A DNA stretch of 35,301 nucleotides from Rhizobiales bacterium 65-9 (GCA_001899525.1 MKVY01000040.1:76858-112158); one strand, 5' to 3'. Shown: positions 1 to 7,886, counted from the first letter of the stretch. The notes: a model not told the origin generated them from the sequence alone. Numbers and translations: made by a program.

Positions 1-307
1 CGACGCGCGCATCGACAAGGAGAGCCAGCCGCTCGAGCCGCGCCGGGTCGATCGAAGGCAGCGCGATCACCCCGGGACCGCCGCGCTCGAGCCCCAGACG
101 CCGCAGGCGCGCCGCAGGCAGCGCCAGCCGGCCGCGACCGGCGGCGAATGAGTCAAGACTCCCGGCCAATTCGCCGACGACGCCCTCGACTCCAACCGCG
201 AGCACGAACTGGCCGGCGTCGGAAATGATGACAGGTCGGCCGGCGCGATAGTCGGCGATGGCCCGCTCGACGCCGATCAGGCCGCTGTTGGGAAGCAAAC
301 TGAACAT
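1..307 (-). CDS. ribA: GTP cyclohydrolase II (RibA), N-terminal part, cut by window edge
   Basis: Reading the minus strand from an ATG at 307 gives 102 open codons to the window edge, beginning MFSLLPNSGLIGVERAIADY. The segment 'ERAIADYRAGRPVII' is typical of the N-terminal extension found on long alphaproteobacterial RibA proteins, which convert GTP to the first pyrimidine intermediate of riboflavin synthesis. The zinc and catalytic region lies beyond the window, so the call rests on the N-terminus only. A purine-rich AAGAAGAG precedes the start. It has the same orientation as the pterin-synthase-like operon at 1044-4400 and is separated from it by a cytochrome b561 gene. It could be a RibA paralogue dedicated to that operon rather than the housekeeping riboflavin enzyme; the visible part cannot decide this. 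Confidence 0.62.
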   Translation of the reverse strand, partial: MFSLLPNSGLIGVERAIADYRAGRPVIISDAGQFVLAVGVEGVVGELAGSLDSFAAGRGRLALPAARLRRLGLERGGPGVIALPSIDPARLERLALLVDARV

Positions 308-475
308 GATGCGCGCTACTCTTCTTTCCCTGAGATTTTTCTTACTTCATGCCGCGGACGCGACGGGTCGCCATTATTCAGGGTAGCCAAATCGTTAGAT
401 CAGCCAACATGACCCGCTGATGAACGTTGCCGGATCGCCCATTGTTCCGCATTCTTCCGGCGAACGGAGCCTTTC

Positions 476-1030
476 ATGCCCCTACCGGGACCGCACTATA
501 GCCTGACCGCGAAGACGCTGCACTGGATCACGGCGGCGGCCGTGATCGTGATGGTTCCGCTCGGGCTCTATATGGTGAGACGCGGCGCAGCCACCAACTT
601 CGACAACCTGACGAACACGCTCTATTCCGCGCACAAGCTCATCGGATTCCTCCTTCTCTGGGTCGTGGCGGCAAGAATTCTCAACCGCCTGCGAGGCGCG
701 CCGCCCCCGGCGGAGACCCTGACGCCCCTGGAGCGCGTCGCGTCGTCGGCCGTGCATCATCTGTTATATCTGCTTTTGCCGATCGTTCCGCTGCTCGGCT
801 GGGCCGGCGTTTCCGCCTATGGCGCGCGCGACGTCTTCGGCTGGTTCAGCCTGCCGCCGCTCCTGCCGGAAAGCTCGGCCGGCGATGCGATCCTCGCGAT
901 CCATGGCGTTGCGGCGCTGACCCTGGCGGCGCTCGCCGTCCTACATATCGGCGGCGCGCTCATGCACGGTTTCATCAAGCGGGACGGGGTGATGAACCGC
1001 ATGATCGGCTGGTGGCCCCTGCGGCGCTGA
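476..1030 (+). CDS. Cytochrome b561 family di-haem membrane protein
   Basis: This 184-residue protein has four predicted membrane helices (about 15-35, 53-72, 92-112 and 139-160) and the four histidines expected for two haem b groups: H16 in 'LHW', H53 in 'SAHK', H143 in 'IHG' and H157 in 'LHIGG'. Family members (E. coli CybB type) oxidise quinol in the inner membrane and pass electrons to periplasmic acceptors such as superoxide. Length and the 'LHW' opening match the family. The ATG has a GGAG ribosome site 7 bases upstream. It converges with the methyltransferase gene ending at 1044, leaving 13 bases between the stops, and is divergent from ribA. It may be unrelated to both neighbours. Electron partner unknown. 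Confidence 0.9.
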   Translation: MPLPGPHYSLTAKTLHWITAAAVIVMVPLGLYMVRRGAATNFDNLTNTLYSAHKLIGFLLLWVVAARILNRLRGAPPPAETLTPLERVASSAVHHLLYLLLPIVPLLGWAGVSAYGARDVFGWFSLPPLLPESSAGDAILAIHGVAALTLAALAVLHIGGALMHGFIKRDGVMNRMIGWWPLRR

Positions 1031-1043
1031 GACGCGCCCTCGC

Positions 1044-1895
1044 TCACGGAGCCGTGAACAGATCGCGGTGGCCGACGCGCGCAGAGGCGCCCGGCGCGCG
1101 CGCCGCCGTTTCGCGGAAGGCGCGCCATTGCTCGACGTCGGCGGCGGGAAGGCCGGTCTCGGCGGCGGCGCTCGCGACCCCGCCGGCAAGCTGCGCGATC
1201 AGCGCGGCGTCTTCGACGCCAAGCCGCCAGGGGCTTTCGCCGGACGCGACGCGATAGTTCTGTTTCGAGAACGCCGCCTCCATCAGGCGCGCCGCGTCGG
1301 GACCGGCGGACGGGCCGAAGCCCTTGTCGCGCCGCTGATGCGCGAGAAAGGCGTCATGGATCGCGGCGTCGAGCGGATGCGGCGGCGTCCATTGCTCGCG
1401 CCCGTCATAGACGAGCACGGTGTAGAGCGGCAGCTTCCAGCGGGCGAGCGCCGCCGCGAAACGGTCGATCCATGCGGGCGAGACCAGATCGAAGAGAGCG
1501 GCGGCGGTCACCAGATCGGGCCGCCAGCCGGCGATGCGCTCCATGTCCGCGTTGAGATCGGCCTGCCGGAAATCAATCGTCAGCGTCTTGCCGCTTTTCT
1601 CGATGAGCAGTTCTTCGCCAAGTTCTTCCGTCTCGTCGGCCCAGGCGATGAGGCGTTCGCGCGCGGCTTTCAACAGAGCCGCGTCATAGTCGATCAGCGT
1701 CCAGCTTTGCCGCCGCGCGGGAAGCGACAAAGCGAAACCGCGCAGGTTCGATCCCGCGCCGCAGCCGAGATCGATGATCGACAGATGATCGCGGCCGGCG
1801 ACATGGCGCGCGACATCGGCGAGCACGTCGCCGTTGCGCGCGGCGTGGTCCGCAGGTTCGCGCAAGGCCAGCCAGTCGGCGGAGAATCCGCTCAT
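1044..1895 (-). CDS. Class I SAM-dependent methyltransferase of the pterin-type operon
   Basis: The 283-residue protein begins MSGFSADWLALREPADHAAR and has the SAM-binding motif I 'IIDLGCGAGSNLRG' at residues 40-53, followed by a Rossmann-fold pattern ('WTLIDYDAALL', then 'FRQADLN'). The start is set by a 4-base ATGA overlap with the glycosyltransferase gene: ATG at 1895-1893 and the upstream TGA at 1894-1892. The frame is open further upstream, but that extension is Arg-rich and overlaps the neighbour, so I reject it. The coupling indicates that the two proteins are made together. The substrate is unknown. By context it may methylate the glycosylated product of the operon; this is inference. 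It is the last gene of the four-gene minus-strand operon. Confidence 0.85.
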   Translation of the reverse strand: MSGFSADWLALREPADHAARNGDVLADVARHVAGRDHLSIIDLGCGAGSNLRGFALSLPARRQSWTLIDYDAALLKAARERLIAWADETEELGEELLIEKSGKTLTIDFRQADLNADMERIAGWRPDLVTAAALFDLVSPAWIDRFAAALARWKLPLYTVLVYDGREQWTPPHPLDAAIHDAFLAHQRRDKGFGPSAGPDAARLMEAAFSKQNYRVASGESPWRLGVEDAALIAQLAGGVASAAAETGLPAADVEQWRAFRETAARAPGASARVGHRDLFTAP

Positions 1896-2953
1896 CGCAT
1901 ATCCCTCGTCATCACGTCGGCGAGCGTGCGCGCGACGCGGCCTGCGGCGTCTTCCCAGCGCGGAAGCGTCGCGACGCTCGCGAACGCCGCGTCGGCGCAA
2001 CGCCGCCGCAGCGCGGGGTCGGTCATCATGCTGCGCAGCGCGAAGGCGAAGGCGTCGGCGTCGCCTGCCGCGACCTTCAGCGCCGCGTCGTCCGGCACCG
2101 TTTCAGCGAGCGCTCCGCCGGTGGTGGAGACCAGCGGCAGGCCGCGCGCCAGCGCCTCGGTCGCGGCCATGCCGTAGCCTTCATAATGCGAGGCGATGAC
2201 GAACAGGTCGGCCCCGTCATAGAGGCGCGCGAGTTCATCGTTCGCCACGGGGCCAAGCAGCGCGATCCTGTCGCCAAGCGCGCGCGCCGCGATCTGCGCG
2301 CGCAGCGCCGTGGTCGTTTCCGGCGAGCGGTCGTCGGCGCCGGCGATGGCGATGGACCAGCGAATATCCGTCATGCGCGCGAGCGCGTCGATCAGCATGT
2401 CGTAGCCCTTGCGCGGCACGAGCGAGCCGACCGCCAGCATCGCGATCGCGTCGCTCCCCGAGCCGCGGGCGCGCGGCGCGCGCTCCACGCCGGGTTCGGC
2501 GACGACGAGTTTCGCCTGCGGGACAGCGAAATCGTCCCGAAGAGTGCGCGCGGTGGTTTCGCTCGTGACGATCACGGCCTGAGCGAAGCCCAGCGCCGCC
2601 GTTTCATTCGCGACGAGCCAGCGGCTGCGTTCGGGGCTGATCCCGTTCTCGAGCCCAAGCGGATGATGGACAAGCGCGACGATCGTCCGGTCGAGCGCGC
2701 CGATGAGATCGGGCGGCATGGCGCCGAAAGCGAGCCCGTCGATCATCAGCACGGCGTTGCGCGGCGTCGCCGCGACGCGCCGCGCGGTTTCGCCGAGATC
2801 GGCGTCCGTTGGCGCGGGATAGGAGCCGGGCAGAGCGAGATGGCGGAGCGGGACGCCCGCCGCCGGCGCGAGATCGAGCATGCGCCGGTTATAGACGTAG
2901 CCGCCGGTCGCCGGCCAGTCATCGCCGGGAATCGCGAAGAAGACAGGCCGCAT
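1892..2953 (-). CDS. Glycosyltransferase family 4 (GT-B fold)
   Basis: The 353-residue protein has an N-terminal acceptor-side domain starting 'MRPVFFAIPGDDWPATGGY', where the Gly-rich turn is typical of GT4. Its C-terminal nucleotide-sugar domain has 'AVGSLVPRKGYDMLIDAL' and the retaining-GT4 signature 'EGYGMAATEALARGLPLV' (E-x7-E). GT4 enzymes transfer a sugar from a nucleotide-sugar donor. No membrane segment is visible, so it should be cytosolic. It starts 8 bases after the stop of the pterin-synthase-like gene and overlaps the methyltransferase by 4 bases, so it is translationally coupled. In cyanobacteria, glycosyltransferases attach sugars to biopterin; by analogy and context this enzyme may glycosylate a pterin-like compound. 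Donor and acceptor are not readable from sequence. Confidence 0.9.
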   Translation of the reverse strand: MRPVFFAIPGDDWPATGGYVYNRRMLDLAPAAGVPLRHLALPGSYPAPTDADLGETARRVAATPRNAVLMIDGLAFGAMPPDLIGALDRTIVALVHHPLGLENGISPERSRWLVANETAALGFAQAVIVTSETTARTLRDDFAVPQAKLVVAEPGVERAPRARGSGSDAIAMLAVGSLVPRKGYDMLIDALARMTDIRWSIAIAGADDRSPETTTALRAQIAARALGDRIALLGPVANDELARLYDGADLFVIASHYEGYGMAATEALARGLPLVSTTGGALAETVPDDAALKVAAGDADAFAFALRSMMTDPALRRRCADAAFASVATLPRWEDAAGRVARTLADVMTRDMR

Positions 2954-2961
2954 GGCGCTTG

Positions 2962-3363
2962 TCAGTTCACTGCGCCTTCATACCAGGCGCGCGCCACGTC
3001 ATGCTCGTGCAGCAGCACGCGGATTTTCGCGAGGCCCTTGCCGTCCTCGCCGAGCGCGCCGCTCTTCGCCGCCTTCGCGATCTCGTCGAAGATGTGCCTG
3101 CAGAGAAATTCCGTCGTCGTCAGCTTGCCCTTGAATTGCGGCAGCGCGTCGAGATTCTGATAGGCGAGCGGCTTCAGCGTGGCCTTCAGGACATCGAGCG
3201 CGGCGCCGATATCGACGACGACGTTCTTGTCGGTCAGCGCCTCGCGATAGAAGGCGACATCGACGATGAAGCTCGCGCCATGCATGCCCTGCGCGGGACC
3301 GAAGAACGGGTCGGGCAGCGAATGACCGATCATGATGCGGTCGCGAACTTCAACGGCGAACAT
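2962..3363 (-). CDS. 6-pyruvoyl-tetrahydropterin synthase/QueD-like protein with altered active site
   Basis: The 133-residue protein starts at the ATG at 3363, preceded by TTGGAG 7 bases away; the longer open frame upstream overlaps the dehydrogenase and is rejected. The PTPS fold is shown by 'RDRIMIGHSLPDPFFG' (H14), 'MHGASFIVDV' (H28), 'VVVDIGAALDVLK', 'YQNLDALPQF', 'TTTEFLCRHIFDEI' and 'VLLHEHDVARAWYEG'. Canonical enzymes have C-x3-H-G-H, supplying the catalytic Cys and two zinc ligands. Here the Cys position is A24 and HGH is HGA (residues 28-30), so the Cys and one zinc ligand are missing. It therefore probably does not carry out normal PTPS or QueD chemistry. It lies 20 bases after the dehydrogenase gene and 8 before the glycosyltransferase. 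Confidence 0.85.
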   Translation of the reverse strand: MFAVEVRDRIMIGHSLPDPFFGPAQGMHGASFIVDVAFYREALTDKNVVVDIGAALDVLKATLKPLAYQNLDALPQFKGKLTTTEFLCRHIFDEIAKAAKSGALGEDGKGLAKIRVLLHEHDVARAWYEGAVN

Positions 3364-3383
3364 GCAAGGCTCCAAACGATGGA

Positions 3384-4400
3384 TCAGGAATAACGGATGG
3401 CGGCTGTCAGCCCCGGCGCGCCAGGCGCCAGAAGGCGAGGCAGTTCGGCGGGCAGCGCTTCGAACGCGATCTCTTCGGTGATCAGCGCGTCGAGCCGGTC
3501 GTCGCAGAGAAGCGCCATCGCCTTTTCCATGCGCCGCGCATAGGTCCAGCGCGGCGCGCGGGCCGGCGGCAAGCGCCCGACCTGCGAGGAGACGAGGCGC
3601 AGCCGCTTCGCATGGAACGCGCCGCCGAGCGGCGCGGCGACGGCGCGGTCGCCATACCAGCTCAGCTCCACCACCCGCGCTTCGAGGCCGGCGCAGCCGA
3701 GCGCCGTCGCAAGACCCGCCTCGGAGGCGCTCGCATGGACGACCACATCGCATTCGGCCGGCGCGCCGCCGGGCGCGGCGAAGCGCGCGCCGAGACGTTC
3801 GACGACCGCGTGGCGATCCGGCGACACATCGACGACGCAGACTTCGGCGCCGGGCAGGCGCGCGGCGATGAAGGCGCAGAGCAGGCCGAGCACGCCGGCG
3901 CCGACGACGGCGATTCTGTCGCCCGCAGACGCGCCTGAATCCCAGATCGCGTTGAGCGCCGTCTCCATATTAGCCGAGAGGACGGCGCGGCGCGACGGCA
4001 GCGCGTCGGGCAGGGGCGTGACGCTCGCGGCGGGCAGGACGAATAAATCCTGATGCGGATGCAGGGCGAACACCCGCCTGCCGATCAGGCCGGGAAAGCC
4101 GGCGACGACCTCGCCCACGGCGCAATAGCCGTATTTCACCGGGAAGGGGAAAGCGCCCGCCATGTTCGGCCCGCGCATGCGCTCATATTCGCCCGGCGGG
4201 ACCAGTCCCTCGAAGACCAGCCGCTCGGTGCCGCGCGAGAGGCCGCTATGGAGCGTCCTCACCAGAACCTCGCCGGGACCGGGCGCGACAAGCGGCTCCG
4301 CGCGCAATTCCGCGCGCCGGCCGCCGGCGAACCAGAGCGCCCGCGCCTGCCGCGTTTCGTCCGCTCCGTCCGCGCTCATCTTCCGTTCAGCCGCTTCCAT
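3384..4400 (-). CDS. MDR-superfamily dehydrogenase, zinc ligands absent (BchC-like)
   Basis: This 338-residue protein has a medium-chain dehydrogenase layout: an N-terminal GroES-like domain ('GPGEVLVRTLHSGLSRGTER'), then a Rossmann domain with 'IAVVGAGVLGLL' (GxGxxG) near residue 165 and an acidic strand end 'VCVVDVS'. The usual zinc Cys in 'GxCxTD' is S55 in 'GLSRGTE', and there is no GHE motif, so catalytic zinc is unlikely. The 'SGLSRGTER' pattern resembles the BchC-type branch. It is first in the minus-strand operon with the PTPS-like, GT4 and methyltransferase genes and probably carries out an NAD(P)-dependent step on their substrate. ATG 4400 is the longest start; M8 at 4379 is an alternative and would leave more room for the divergent promoter shared with opgH. 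Neither start has a good ribosome site. Confidence 0.82.
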   Translation of the reverse strand: MEAAERKMSADGADETRQARALWFAGGRRAELRAEPLVAPGPGEVLVRTLHSGLSRGTERLVFEGLVPPGEYERMRGPNMAGAFPFPVKYGYCAVGEVVAGFPGLIGRRVFALHPHQDLFVLPAASVTPLPDALPSRRAVLSANMETALNAIWDSGASAGDRIAVVGAGVLGLLCAFIAARLPGAEVCVVDVSPDRHAVVERLGARFAAPGGAPAECDVVVHASASEAGLATALGCAGLEARVVELSWYGDRAVAAPLGGAFHAKRLRLVSSQVGRLPPARAPRWTYARRMEKAMALLCDDRLDALITEEIAFEALPAELPRLLAPGAPGLTAAIRYS

Positions 4401-4438
4401 GGATAGGGAACGTCCGCACGACCGCGCCCGAGCCCTCC

Positions 4439-6214
4439 GTGGATCTTACACACCAGACGCCCGCCGGAATCCAGTCAGCCGGCGCGCTCAGCCGCAGGCG
4501 CGCGCTCGTCGCCGCCCTGAACGTCTCGACCTATCTCGGCATGATGGCCCTCATGGCCCATGTGCTGGGCGCCGGCGGCTGGACGGTCACGGACATCGTG
4601 ATCTTCGTCTGCTTCGGCGTCGGGCTGCCCTGGTCGGTCCTCGGCTTCTGGAACGCGCTCATCGGCCTCTGGCTGCTGCATGGCGCGCGGGACGGGATGG
4701 AGCAGGTCGCTCCTTTCGCGAACGCCGGCGACAGCCGGGAGTCGATCCGCGTCAGGACAGCGGTCCTGATGACGCTGCGCAACGAAGATCCGGCGCGCGC
4801 CTTCGCGCGTCTCGCGGCGGTGAAGCGCAGCATCGATGCGACGGGGGAGGGCGCGCGCTACTCCTACTTCGTGCTCAGCGACACCAGCATCGCGGCGGTC
4901 GCGGCGGCGGAGGAGGAGGCGACGGCCGCCTGGAAGCGCAGCGAGGGCGCCGACGCCGCGCGCATCCTCTATCGGCGCCGCGCCGATAACGCCGGCTACA
5001 AGGCCGGCAATGTGCGCGACTTCTGCGAGCGCTGGGGCCGTGACTTCGAACTGATGCTGCCGCTCGACGCCGATTCGCTGATGTCGGGCGAGGCGATCGT
5101 GCGCCTGACCCGCATGATGCAAGCCTGGCCGAAGCTCGGCATCCTGCAAAGCCTCGTCGTCGGCATGCCGTCATCGTCCGCCTTCGCGCGAATCTTCCAG
5201 TTCGGCATGCGCCACGGCATGCGCAGCTACACGATGGGCAGCGCCTGGTGGATCGGCGATTGCGGCCCCTTCTGGGGCCACAACGCGATGGTCCGCATCG
5301 CGCCGTTCCGCGACGAATGCCACCTGCCCGTGCTGCCCGGCGGGCCGCCGCTCGGCGGGGCGGTGATGTCGCACGACCAGGTCGAGGCGACCCTGATGCG
5401 CCGCGCCGGCTACGAGGTCCGCGTGCTGCCGGAGGAAAACGGAAGCTGGGAGGAAAACCCGCCGACCATTCTCGAATTCGCGCGGCGCGATCTGCGCTGG
5501 TGCCAGGGCAATCTGCAATATCTGAAGCTGCTCGACATTCCGGGCCTGCGATTCATGAGCCGCTTCCAGCTCGTCTGGGCGATCCTGATGTTCCTCGGCG
5601 TGCCGGCCTTCACCATCATGATCGCGCTCGCGCCGGTGAAGGCGATCGAAGACCGCAATCTCGCGGATTTTCCCGCCGGCGCCGCGATGGCGCTCTACGG
5701 CCTGTTCTTCCTCATGTATCTGATGCCGAAGCTCGCAGGCTTCCTCGACATCCTCATCAGCGGCGACGGCGCGAAGCGCTATGGCGGCGTTCCGCGCTTT
5801 CTTGCGGGCGCGGCGACGGAACTCGTCTTCTCCTTCCTGCAAGGCGCGATCTCGACGTTCCGCACCACGCTTTTCATGATCGGGCTCGCCTTCGGGCGCT
5901 CCAGCATCTCCTGGGGCGGGCAGGCGCGCGACGCGCACGGGATCTCGTTCCGCACGGCGCTGGAAGGACTTTGGCCGCAGCTCCTGTTCGGCGTCTATGT
6001 TTTCGGGACGCTGTCCGTCCTGTCGCCTGCGCTGCTGCTGTGGTCGCTGCCGCTGACGCTCGGCTATCTGCTGGCGATTCCGTTCGCGGTGGCCACCGCC
6101 TCCCCGGCGCTCGGGCGAAAGCTCGAGGCGATGAAGCTCTGCGCCATTCCCGAAGAGTTCGCGACCCCCGACGAGGTGCTCGCGCTTCGTCCGGCCGCGG
6201 CGCAGGCGGCATGA
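4439..6214 (+). CDS. opgH: Osmoregulated periplasmic glucan glucosyltransferase OpgH/MdoH
   Basis: The 591-residue protein has two N-terminal membrane segments (about 25-75), a cytosolic GT2 domain with 'LPLDADSLMSG' (D210, D212), 'SHDQVEATLMRRAGYEVRVL', 'ENGSWEENPPT' and the 'RRDLRWCQGNLQY' acceptor motif, and several C-terminal membrane segments. These are the hallmarks of OpgH, which polymerises glucose from UDP-glucose and exports the glucan backbone. At about 590 residues it matches the short alphaproteobacterial form (E. coli MdoH is near 850). The start is taken as GTG 4439; no convincing ribosome site is visible, so it is uncertain. No opgG is adjacent, although opgG-opgH is the usual pair. 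The stop overlaps the fkbM-type gene by 4 bases. The gene is divergent from the pterin-type operon, only 38 bases away. Confidence 0.92.
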   Translation: MDLTHQTPAGIQSAGALSRRRALVAALNVSTYLGMMALMAHVLGAGGWTVTDIVIFVCFGVGLPWSVLGFWNALIGLWLLHGARDGMEQVAPFANAGDSRESIRVRTAVLMTLRNEDPARAFARLAAVKRSIDATGEGARYSYFVLSDTSIAAVAAAEEEATAAWKRSEGADAARILYRRRADNAGYKAGNVRDFCERWGRDFELMLPLDADSLMSGEAIVRLTRMMQAWPKLGILQSLVVGMPSSSAFARIFQFGMRHGMRSYTMGSAWWIGDCGPFWGHNAMVRIAPFRDECHLPVLPGGPPLGGAVMSHDQVEATLMRRAGYEVRVLPEENGSWEENPPTILEFARRDLRWCQGNLQYLKLLDIPGLRFMSRFQLVWAILMFLGVPAFTIMIALAPVKAIEDRNLADFPAGAAMALYGLFFLMYLMPKLAGFLDILISGDGAKRYGGVPRFLAGAATELVFSFLQGAISTFRTTLFMIGLAFGRSSISWGGQARDAHGISFRTALEGLWPQLLFGVYVFGTLSVLSPALLLWSLPLTLGYLLAIPFAVATASPALGRKLEAMKLCAIPEEFATPDEVLALRPAAAQAA

Positions 6215-6960
6215 GCGCCGCCGCGCCGCGCTGGAAAGCCGTCTCACGCTCGCTGCGCGTCTATCACGGCGACAAGACGCGCCATGCGGCGATGGACGCG
6301 CTCTACGGCCGGTTCCTGACGGCGGGCGATCTCGCCTTCGATGTCGGCAGCCATGTCGGCGATCGCGTGTCGTCCTTCCGCCGGCTCGGCGCGCGCGTCG
6401 TCGCGGTCGAGCCCCAGCCTCTGCCGGCGCGCGCGATCCGTCTGATCCACGGCCGCGATCCCGCCGTGACGCTGGTCGAGGCCGCATGCGGCGATCGGGA
6501 AGGCGAGATCAGGCTCCGGATCAACAGCGCCAATCCGACCGTCTCGACCGCTTCCGACGCTTTCGTCCATGCGGCGGACGGGGCCGAGGGATGGCGGGGA
6601 CAGATATGGAACGAGGAGCGCATCGTGCCGATGACGACGCTCGATGCGCTGATCGAGCGATTCGGCCCGCCGCGTTTCGTGAAAATCGATGTCGAGGGTT
6701 TTGAGGCGAAGGCGCTCGCGGGTCTTTCGCGGCCGCTGCCGGCGCTGTCGTTCGAATTCACCACGATCCAGCGCGACATCGCATTCGCCTGTCTCGGTCG
6801 CCTCGAAACGCTCGCCGCGCACCGTTACAATGTTGCGCTCGGCGAGAGCCAGACGCTCATGCTGGACGGCTTCGCGCCCGTCGATGTCATTTCGCGCATC
6901 ATTCGTGATTTGCCGCATAGCGCCAATTCCGGGGATATTTACGCGATCACGCGACCGTGA
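6211..6960 (+). CDS. FkbM family methyltransferase
   Basis: The 249-residue protein begins at the ATG at 6211, overlapping the opgH stop in ATGA. Motif I is 'DLAFDVGSHVGDRVSSFRRLGARVVAVEPQ' in two pieces (residues 40-51 and about 57-68), and the FkbM hallmark 'VKIDVEGFEAKAL' lies at 157-169 (K158, D160, E162). FkbM proteins are SAM-dependent O-methyltransferases, often acting on sugars of glycans or antibiotics. Translational coupling to opgH suggests methyl decoration of the periplasmic glucan or its precursor. That is an inference, since known OPG substituents are mainly phosphoglycerol, succinyl and similar groups. No signal peptide or membrane helix is seen, so it would act in the cytosol. 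A strong hairpin terminator follows 11 bases after the stop. Confidence 0.9.
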   Translation: MSAAAPRWKAVSRSLRVYHGDKTRHAAMDALYGRFLTAGDLAFDVGSHVGDRVSSFRRLGARVVAVEPQPLPARAIRLIHGRDPAVTLVEAACGDREGEIRLRINSANPTVSTASDAFVHAADGAEGWRGQIWNEERIVPMTTLDALIERFGPPRFVKIDVEGFEAKALAGLSRPLPALSFEFTTIQRDIAFACLGRLETLAAHRYNVALGESQTLMLDGFAPVDVISRIIRDLPHSANSGDIYAITRP

Positions 6961-6971
6961 TGGCTCGTGAT

Positions 6972-7000
6972 GTTGCGCCTGCGCCGCAGGCGTAACTTTT
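6972..7000 (+). terminator. Rho-independent terminator of the opgH-fkbM operon
   Basis: GTTGCGCCTGC (6972-6982) pairs with GCAGGCGTAAC (6986-6996) over 11 positions with a single G/T wobble. The loop is 3 bases (GCC), and four T residues follow at 6997-7000. The hairpin starts 11 bases after the fkbM stop. Confidence 0.8.
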
Positions 7001-7181
7001 CTGCAACAGATCACGCCTTCCAGATCCGCCGCCCGATTGCGACGCTTTCGCGCCGCCTTTGCGTCGTAATCCGCCTCAAACACGGAACATGCGCGTGGAA
7101 ACGACGTTATCCCGCGCGGTCGTCGTCGCGCATCGCCGGATGTTCGACGCTGGTTGCGTCTTGTCTGTTTGATGGAAAATC

Positions 7182-7886
7182 ATGATCGCCTCCCTGTCCC
7201 GCCGCGGCTTCGTTCTTCTCGCGCCGCTCGCCACCGCCGCCTGCGCCGGAGGGCCGCTCTATCAGGACGCGTCGATGGGGCCGGCGGACGCGATCCCGCG
7301 CCATCCTGTCGATCCAGCGGTCGCCGACATGTATGCAGAGATTCCCGACGAGCCGTTTCCCGTTCCGGCCATCGACGTCTCCCTGATCGATCCGCGCTAT
7401 CTCAGGCAGGCGATCGCCTATGACGGCTACGAGCAGCCGGGCACGATCATCGTCGATCCCTCGAACTATTTCCTGACGCTCGTCATCGGCGACGGGCAGG
7501 CGGTCCGTTACGGCGTCGGCGTCGGCCGCGAGGGTTTCGGCTGGAACGGCGTCGCGACCATCCGGCGCAAGGCGCAATGGCCGACATGGACGCCGCCGTC
7601 GCAGATGATCGCGCGGCAGCCGGAGCTTGAAAAATATCGCCGCGGGATGCCCGGCGGCCTCGACAATCCGCTCGGCGCGCGGGCGCTCTATCTCTATCAG
7701 GGCGACCGCGACACGCTGTACCGCATCCACGGCACCAACGAGCCCGACACCATCGGATCGTCGGTTTCGTCAGGCTGCATCCGCATGTTCAATCAGGACG
7801 TGATCGATCTTTACGGGCGCGCGCTGACCGGATCGAAAGTGGTGGTGCTGCCGATGTCGAACCCGCGGCGGCCAGCACTTTCCTGA
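7182..7886 (+). CDS. L,D-transpeptidase (YkuD domain), exported
   Basis: The 234-residue protein opens 'MIASLSRRGFVLLAPLATAAC', with a twin-arginine SRRGF, a hydrophobic stretch and a possible lipobox ending at C21, so export by Tat and perhaps lipidation are likely. The YkuD domain covers about residues 87-225. It has the catalytic motif 'RIHGTNEPDTIGSSVSSGCIR', with H183 and nucleophile C199 followed by R201. Such enzymes make 3-3 crosslinks in peptidoglycan or attach proteins to it in the periplasm. It stands alone downstream of the opgH terminator. Its last 98 bases overlap the 3' end of mutY on the other strand. GGAAA lies 5-6 bases before the ATG. Confidence 0.93.
   Translation: MIASLSRRGFVLLAPLATAACAGGPLYQDASMGPADAIPRHPVDPAVADMYAEIPDEPFPVPAIDVSLIDPRYLRQAIAYDGYEQPGTIIVDPSNYFLTLVIGDGQAVRYGVGVGREGFGWNGVATIRRKAQWPTWTPPSQMIARQPELEKYRRGMPGGLDNPLGARALYLYQGDRDTLYRIHGTNEPDTIGSSVSSGCIRMFNQDVIDLYGRALTGSKVVVLPMSNPRRPALS

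Noticed and set aside
5171-6487. Minus-strand open frame opposite opgH and fkbM
   Set aside because: Arg-rich shadow without motifs; opgH and fkbM are clear on the plus strand.
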